Source of the DNA: Actinoallomurus liliacearum
GTDB taxonomy: Bacteria; Actinomycetota; Actinomycetes; Streptosporangiales; Streptosporangiaceae
Direction: 5' to 3'
DNA: 64,000 nt
Assembly (NCBI RefSeq): GCF_039542035.1
Contig: NZ_BAABHJ010000027.1
Span: 1 to 64,000 of the forward strand
Shown here piece by piece: positions 60,035-64,000 of the stretch. The position numbers and the translations under genes are program-made. Numbering within the stretch: position 1 is the first letter of the stretch; each line of letters begins with the position of its first letter. The notes beneath the pieces were generated by a model. It was not told the origin of the DNA and made no database searches. It saw nothing but the letters and a program-made list of their open reading frames with translations.

Positions 60035-61228
60035 TCACCGGCTACGCGTCGCGGATCGACGTTCGTAGTCCGGCAGCGGGTCGGCCGTCTTGCGCCGGGT
60101 GATGCGTTCCATTCCCGCGAGGGAATCCAGAATCCGGGACCGTGCGACCGTGTTCCTCATCCGGGTGCCTATGGCGCTCTTGGGGACCATGAGGCGCAGG
60201 TTCGGGCCGACCTGTTGCATTCGCCGGACCGCGTCCCGGAAGCCCTCCTCGTACCGTTGGAAGGCGAAGTGATGGTCACCGTCCGCCGCGGCGAGCTCCC
60301 CTGCCAACCGGTAAGCGCCGATCATGCTCAGCCGAGCGCCACATCCCGACACCGGGGAGGCACAGTAGGCGGCGTCCCCGACCAGCGCGACGCGGCCTGC
60401 CGACCATGACGGCATCCGGATCTGCGCAAGGGAGTCGAAGTACGGGTCGGGGTCGGCCATCGCGCCGGCGAGCAGCTCGGGCACCCGCCAGGACATGTCC
60501 GCGAACGCCTCGTGCAGCAGGCGTTTGTGCTGGTCGATGTCTCGGTAGTCGTAGTCGAGCGGCTCGGGCCGGTGGAAGATGAAGTTGGCCTTGGCGCCCG
60601 TGTGGTTGCCTGATCGGTAGACCCCCGCCATCCGCCCCGGCTCGTTGTAGGCGGTGACCCAGCGGTTCTCGCCCAGGGCCGGATCGGTTTCGGCGAAGGC
60701 AACGTAGTGCTCCATGTACTTCAGGAATCGCGACTCGGGGCCGAACGCCAGCCGGCGGACGGTGGAATGGATGCCGTCGGCGCCGATGACGAGGTCGAAC
60801 CGCCGGCTCTGACCGCGTTCGAACGTGACCCGTACGCCGTCGGCGTCCTGCTCCAGTGTCTGGATGGAGTCACCGAAGATGTACTCGACGTCGTCTTCGG
60901 TCGCCTGGTTCAGGATCGCCGCCAGGTCTCCGCGCATGATCTCGACTTCGTCGCCGGTGCCCCGCACGTCCATCCGGGCCAGGCTCCGGCCCGTGGCGTC
61001 CAGGAAGGCCATGCCCACCACGTCGGCTCCCACGGCCCGGATCTGCGGCAGGATCCCCATCCGCTCGGCCACCTCGATGGCCTGGTCGCGCACGTCGACG
61101 CCGTTGCCGCCGGCGCGCAACCGGGGCGCGCGTTCGATCACGGTGGGCTGGAAGCCGTACCTGGCCAGCCAGAACGCGAGAGTCGGACCTGCGATGCTGG
61201 CACCTGAGATCAGAATTCGCTCGTTCAT
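60035..61228 (-). CDS. FAD-dependent monooxygenase (PHBH fold)
   Basis: A 397-residue group A flavin monooxygenase. The FAD motif is ILISGASIAGPTLAFWLARY, the DG motif GADGIHSTVR is near residue 150, and the ribose-binding GD motif is GRVALVGDAAYCASPVSG near residue 275. The next stretch, CGARLSMIGAYRLAGELA, is close to the TetX-like consensus. It should hydroxylate an aromatic or polyketide-like compound with NADPH. It is co-transcribed with the upstream quinone oxidoreductase gene (ATGA overlap) under the divergent TetR regulator, a layout common for xenobiotic or antibiotic inactivation. The substrate is unknown. Confidence 0.9.
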   Translation of the reverse strand: MNERILISGASIAGPTLAFWLARYGFQPTVIERAPRLRAGGNGVDVRDQAIEVAERMGILPQIRAVGADVVGMAFLDATGRSLARMDVRGTGDEVEIMRGDLAAILNQATEDDVEYIFGDSIQTLEQDADGVRVTFERGQSRRFDLVIGADGIHSTVRRLAFGPESRFLKYMEHYVAFAETDPALGENRWVTAYNEPGRMAGVYRSGNHTGAKANFIFHRPEPLDYDYRDIDQHKRLLHEAFADMSWRVPELLAGAMADPDPYFDSLAQIRMPSWSAGRVALVGDAAYCASPVSGCGARLSMIGAYRLAGELAAADGDHHFAFQRYEEGFRDAVRRMQQVGPNLRLMVPKSAIGTRMRNTVARSRILDSLAGMERITRRKTADPLPDYERRSATRSR

Positions 61229-62130
61229 CGCACACTCACGATCATCCGGCGGGGAGCGTCCACGGCACGGAGACGCCGCGCGATCGACTCGATGGCGTCC
61301 CAGCCGGCGCGCTCGCCGTCCAGGAGTGTGAGCCGGCCGTCCGCGACGAGGTCGAACAGGTAGGCGAGATCGAGCCCGAAGCGGTCTCCGGCGAAGAAGC
61401 TCTCGATGGCGCGCCGTGGCCCGACCAGCTGGTAGGGCGCGAACGTCGTCGGCTCTCCCGAACTTGCTCCGACCTGCTGGATGACGCCGCCCTCGGCGAG
61501 CAGGTCGAACGCCTCGGCCAGCAGCGGCCCGCCGACCGAGTCGATGACCCCGTGCACCGGCGAGGAGACCTCGGAGAGTGTGGTCACGACCTCGGTGGCA
61601 CCCAGGCCACGCAGCCGCTCATGATCGCGGAGGTCGCGCGCGGATGCGATCACGTCCGCGCCGGCAAGGCGGCCCAGCTGGACGGCGAAGTGCCCGACCG
61701 CGCCGCCCGCCCCGGTGACCAGCACGCGGCGGCCGGTGAGAGCGCCCAGCCGCCGGATGGCGCGCAGCGCGCTCACTCCGGGCGTCAGCAGGGCACTGGC
61801 CTGGCCCGGGTCGACGCCCTCGGGCACCACGGCCAGCTCGCCGGTCGGCACGGCGCGCAGCCGGGCCCACGCGGCGCCGATGTGAAGTGTGGCCACTCGG
61901 GCCCCGGCCTCAGGGCCCGAGCCGTCGGCGGCGGGGCGCACCACCGTGCCGACCGCGTCGAATCCGGGCACGCTTCCGGCCGGCAGCGTGGCGGCGTGGT
62001 CGAGGGCGCGGGCCACGACCGGGAACAGTTCGACCTCGACCAGGACCTCGTCCGGCTTCGGCTGGGGATCGGGGGCATCACCGAGGGACACGCCCGCCGG
62101 GGCATGCGGAGAGGCGAGTAGCGCTTGCAC
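61225..62130 (-). CDS. NADP-dependent medium-chain oxidoreductase (quinone oxidoreductase type)
   Basis: A 301-residue zinc-free medium-chain dehydrogenase. PDEVLVEVELFPVVARALDH is the GroES-like N-terminal domain, without the catalytic zinc ligands, and GRRVLVTGAGGAVGHFAVQL is the NADP-binding site with RLAGADVIASARDLRDHE after it. The start is a GTG directly behind AGGAGG. The stop overlaps the monooxygenase as ATGA. It may supply reducing steps on the same compound the monooxygenase handles. Both genes diverge from the TetR gene at 62182. Confidence 0.88.
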   Translation of the reverse strand: MQALLASPHAPAGVSLGDAPDPQPKPDEVLVEVELFPVVARALDHAATLPAGSVPGFDAVGTVVRPAADGSGPEAGARVATLHIGAAWARLRAVPTGELAVVPEGVDPGQASALLTPGVSALRAIRRLGALTGRRVLVTGAGGAVGHFAVQLGRLAGADVIASARDLRDHERLRGLGATEVVTTLSEVSSPVHGVIDSVGGPLLAEAFDLLAEGGVIQQVGASSGEPTTFAPYQLVGPRRAIESFFAGDRFGLDLAYLFDLVADGRLTLLDGERAGWDAIESIARRLRAVDAPRRMIVSVR

Positions 62131-62167
62131 GGGTCCTCCTGGATCCGTAAACTAACTGAAATAAGCG

Positions 62168-62198
62168 TTCCACTTGAAGATATGGAAAGGCTATTCCA
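62168..62198. promoter_or_regulatory. Candidate operator for the divergent TetR/oxidoreductase genes
   Basis: Three half-sites alternate in direction: TTCCA (62168-62172), TGGAA (62183-62187) and TTCCA (62194-62198), spaced 10 and 6 bases. The element spans the TetR start codon and lies in the 51-base gap shared with the GTG of the quinone oxidoreductase gene. Binding is inferred from position only. Confidence 0.4.
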
Positions 62199-62778
62199 GT
62201 TGTCAAACTCTTCCGTGGCAGGCGACCAACCCCGGCGGGCGGACGCCGTGCGCAACCGGCGGCTCGCCCTGGATGCCACCAAGACGCTGCTCGCCCAGCG
62301 GGAGGCCACGATCACGGTGGAGGCCATCGCCCGTCAGGCCGGCCTGGGGGCCGCCACCGTTGTACGGGCGTTCGGCAACAAGGAGGCGCTCGTCGACGCC
62401 GCCGTGGCCGACCTCCTCGATCCGTTCATCCAGCGGGCCAGGGACACACTGTCCGAACCCGACCCCGAGCAGGCTCTGCGCGCCCTCCTGCTCGACCTGA
62501 TCGAGTTCCAGTCCGCACACTGGATCATTGGCGAGCAGCTCAGAGGGCTCACGGTCCCCTTGACCACCGCCCGCCGGGCCGTCCTGCGCCAAACCCTGGA
62601 CGACCTGGTCGCCTGGGCCCGGGAGAACGGCGTGGTGAGGGACGACATCGACGCCACCGTCGTCGCCATGCTGCTCGGCGAGGTGAGCTACGCGATCGCG
62701 CGGTCGGACGAGGCGTCGCCCCGGCTCACCGAGAGCTTCATCACGGTCATCATGGACGGCCTGCGCCCCCATCAGTGA
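62182..62778 (+). CDS. TetR-family transcriptional regulator
   Basis: A 198-residue TetR regulator. The DNA-binding domain covers RRLALDATKTLLAQREATIT, VEAIARQAGLGAATVVRAFG, NKEALVDAAV, in which VVRAFGNKEAL replaces the more usual LYRHFPSKEAL. The C-terminal domain runs DLIEFQSAHWIIGEQLRGLT to the end. The ATG at 62182 is taken as start, but no good ribosome site is present and an upstream in-frame start at 62125 is possible. It should repress the divergent quinone oxidoreductase/monooxygenase operon. Confidence 0.88.
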   Translation: MERLFQLSNSSVAGDQPRRADAVRNRRLALDATKTLLAQREATITVEAIARQAGLGAATVVRAFGNKEALVDAAVADLLDPFIQRARDTLSEPDPEQALRALLLDLIEFQSAHWIIGEQLRGLTVPLTTARRAVLRQTLDDLVAWARENGVVRDDIDATVVAMLLGEVSYAIARSDEASPRLTESFITVIMDGLRPHQ

Positions 62779-62849
62779 TCTTCCACGCGGAACGCCACGC
62801 CCACTCGTCTGAAGAAGCGACGCGAGTTCGGGGCCCTGAACTCGTCCAC

Positions 62850-63091
62850 ACGCCCGCGCGGGCGGGCGGGCGACGCTGGAGTCGGCGCGGGCGTTCACCG
62901 CCGCCTTCGACCCGCGCGGCAAGCCCGCCATGACCGCTGCGTGGGAGCTCACGCGACTCGACCGGCTCGTCCCGAGGTATCCGGAAGCCACCCGGATGAA
63001 CCTTCGGCTCCTCGAGCAGAAGAAGCGGTCACACGTCGAAGGCCCCCTCATCCAGTGTGAAACACGCGGGGGCCTGGTTCCTCAGTCGTGA
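62850..63091 (+). pseudogene. Damaged second copy of the 63-residue small gene
   Basis: In one frame this reads RATLESARAFTAAFDPRG, then PAMTAAWELTRLDRLVPRYP and EATRMNLRLLEQKKR, clearly related to the protein at 59636 (ATLESVRALNAAIDRLG, ELTQLDRLVRKYPEAARKS). There is no start codon or ribosome site in front, the upstream part is a GGGCGGGCGGG run, and the frame continues past the normal end to a stop at 63091. I read it as a duplicated and decayed copy, probably left after a rearrangement. Confidence 0.6.
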
Positions 63092-63177
63092 ATCGTTGTG
63101 TGCCCGGGTCTTGGGGGCTGTCTGCCGCTGGCGGAAACTCAGGTGGCCTCAACGCATCATCCGGACAGAGTCGGGCG

Positions 63178-63246
63178 GTGCCCGAGCTGACGCGGCTGCA
63201 TGCCCACCATGCCCCGGCGGTCCTGGCCTTCGAGGTGGCGAACCGG
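63178..63246 (+). pseudogene. GNAT acetyltransferase N-terminal fragment
   Basis: VPELTRLHAHHAPAVLAFEV and ANRR match the opening of GNAT N-acetyltransferases, in which a FE-ANR motif ends the first helix. The frame then turns into Arg-rich sequence and into the 3' end of the minus-strand gene at 63280. No acetyl-CoA-binding motif follows. Confidence 0.4.
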
Positions 63247-63279
63247 CGTGTGGGCCGGCGCCGTACTCGTCGATCTCGG

Positions 63280-63558
63280 TCACGGGTGGTCGTTTTCCTC
63301 GCCGAAGCCATGCAGGTAGTCCTCGAAGGTGAGGCCTCGGTCTTTTCGGCGCGACCACAATATTGCGGCCACCAACGCGAAGGGGACCAATGGGAGTTTG
63401 AGCGCCTGGCGGCCCAGCCCGCGAACCATCGGACGCAGTTCCTTGAGCGTCTGCCAGGGGTGCGCCAAGGCCACGACGGTCATGAGGAAGGCCGCGCCCC
63501 CGCGGCTGATCCCCGCGAAGTCGTCGGGGCCGTCGTGTCGTTCCTTGTCCTTGCTCAC
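63280..63558 (-). CDS. Small membrane protein, unknown function
   Basis: From a GTG at 63558 this encodes 92 residues: a charged head (SKDKERHDGPDDFAGISRG), one hydrophobic segment around AAFLMTVVALAHPW, a second around LPLVPFALVAAILWSRRKD, and an acidic tail (FEDYLHGFGEEND). The GTG overlaps the stop of a 16-codon reading frame that has the strong ribosome site, so translation is likely coupled to it, or a frameshift has separated the first codons of one gene. A longer version starting at 63618 in this frame lacks a ribosome site. No family recognised. Confidence 0.5.
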   Translation of the reverse strand: MSKDKERHDGPDDFAGISRGGAAFLMTVVALAHPWQTLKELRPMVRGLGRQALKLPLVPFALVAAILWSRRKDRGLTFEDYLHGFGEENDHP

Positions 63559-63605
63559 AGTGCGGAACTGAAGGTGAAGGGCAGGAGCTTGCTGCTGCGG
63601 GCCAT
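63555..63605 (-). CDS. Possible 16-residue leader peptide upstream of the small membrane protein
   Basis: GGGAGG lies five bases before an ATG at 63605, and the frame MARSSKLLPFTFSSAL ends at 63555 in a GTGA overlap with the start of the next gene. It is the best ribosome site in this stretch. It could be a leader peptide that couples or attenuates translation, or the true N-terminus of the downstream protein cut off by a frameshift. Confidence 0.4.
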   Translation of the reverse strand: MARSSKLLPFTFSSAL

Positions 63606-63639
63606 GGAATCCTCCCAAGTCAGCATGGATACCTGAAGA

Positions 63640-63800
63640 TCAGGATCGCGGTCGGAGCCGCGATTGTGAGCGTACGTCAGGGACGACTGCGTGTGGGCGT
63701 TGTGGGCGGAGACGTTGTCCAGGATCACGTGGACGGGGGCGCGCCGGCCGTCGTTCGCTCTTCTCGTCTCTGTCGGGCAAGCGCCGAACGTCACCCTCAG
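63640..63800 (-). mobile_element. Decayed IS630-type transposase fragment
   Basis: One minus-strand frame reads RRAPVHVILDNVSAHNAHTQ, the DDE-domain strand and DN-x-x-x-H motif of IS630-family transposases (usual form VHVILDNxSAHK). Sequence before it is scrambled relative to the family, and no helix-turn-helix, second catalytic Asp/Glu or terminal inverted repeat is present. It is a remnant, unable to move. Confidence 0.5.
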
Positions 63801-63893
63801 TGTGGTCGCGCCGGCACAATCGCGGCCGTCGTGCCGCGTGACGCAGCAAGCCGAAATGGTGAGCGGCCCGCGCTGTGGGTGTAACTTCCATGT

Positions 63894-64000
63894 GTGCCGA
63901 CGTTGACATTCCCTGTCCCCCCGCTCGCCGATGGCATCATTGAATTGCGCCCTTGGCGTCGATCCGACGCGCCGCAGCGGTTCGCCGGCTTCTCCGATCC
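63894..64000 (+). CDS. GNAT-family N-acetyltransferase, cut by the window edge
   Basis: The frame from a GTG at 63894 reads PTLTFPVPPLADGIIELRPW, RRSDAPQRFAGFSD and runs off the end. PPLxDGxxxLRPWxxxDAP is the characteristic opening of RimJ/RimL-type acetyltransferases. Only 35 residues are visible, and the ribosome site is weak. It begins about 100 bases after the transposase scrap. Confidence 0.6.
   Translation, partial: MPTLTFPVPPLADGIIELRPWRRSDAPQRFAGFSD

Overview
The window is high-GC DNA with GTG starts, many 1- to 8-base gene overlaps and several gene families typical of filamentous actinomycetes: DUF574 methyltransferases, DUF5753-type XRE regulators, LAL regulators, and an accD1-accA1-hmgL-acdH operon with an AccR-like repressor. 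I read it as a chromosomal segment of a Streptomycetales or Streptosporangiales organism and cannot place it further. No rRNA, tRNA or CRISPR array was seen. Mobile-element traces are limited to a decayed transposase scrap and gene fragments near the right edge.

Left part (1-15 kb). A MarR regulator diverges from an ABC exporter. A minus-strand operon encodes a non-oxidative hydroxyarylic acid decarboxylase (UbiX-like VdcB, UbiD-like VdcC, zinc-ribbon VdcD) with a second UbiX paralogue, an FMN-binding protein and a second MarR regulator. A secreted GH92 alpha-mannosidase with a ricin-type lectin tail follows, preceded by a LacI-type operator. A TetR gene diverges from a two-gene EhpF/EhpG-like carboxylate reductase (adenylating enzyme plus aldehyde dehydrogenase). 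A less GC-rich patch then holds a hypothetical gene, a NUDIX hydrolase with a TTA codon, and remnants of VOC and flavoprotein genes.

14.7-23.5 kb. A three-subunit formate dehydrogenase (FdhA, FdhB, NrfD) lies on the minus strand. Its catalytic subunit is interrupted by an in-frame TGA that is best read as selenocysteine, because a stem-loop of the E. coli fdhF type follows directly. Three 16-bp tandem repeats sit upstream of fdhA. Next come a Tat-exported polysaccharide deacetylase, TatA, a SnoaL-like protein and an EthA-like Baeyer-Villiger monooxygenase.

23.5-40 kb is a stress island. It contains a partner-switching pair (HATPase-STAS fusion and MEDS-STAS sensor), a polysaccharide pyruvyl transferase overlapping a beta-helix protein, DUF2267, an F420-type oxidoreductase and a DUF1931 double histone-fold protein. 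It continues with a compact chaperone run: Hsp20, DnaK, GrpE, CbpA-type DnaJ, CbpM, ClpB, thioredoxin and an unusual cNMP-binding/glutaredoxin-like/thioredoxin-reductase-like fusion. Neither the HspR (HAIR) nor the HrcA (CIRCE) operator was seen.

40-51.7 kb. A large LAL regulator is followed by a DUF574 methyltransferase, an HTH-like protein coupled to a class I methyltransferase, a membrane-anchored SRPBCC protein coupled to a zinc alcohol dehydrogenase, a lipoprotein, a leaderless RDD membrane protein, and a stand-alone AICAR transformylase-domain protein bracketed by matching inverted-repeat modules.

52-64 kb. The leucine/acyl-CoA catabolic operon accD1-accA1-hmgL-acdH diverges from accR across two GTTAA-N6-TTAAC operators. 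After it come an XRE regulator with its own palindrome, two small coupled genes, a TetR-controlled FAD monooxygenase/quinone oxidoreductase pair, and a graveyard of remnants (a second copy of a small gene, GNAT and transposase scraps) before a GNAT gene that runs off the window.
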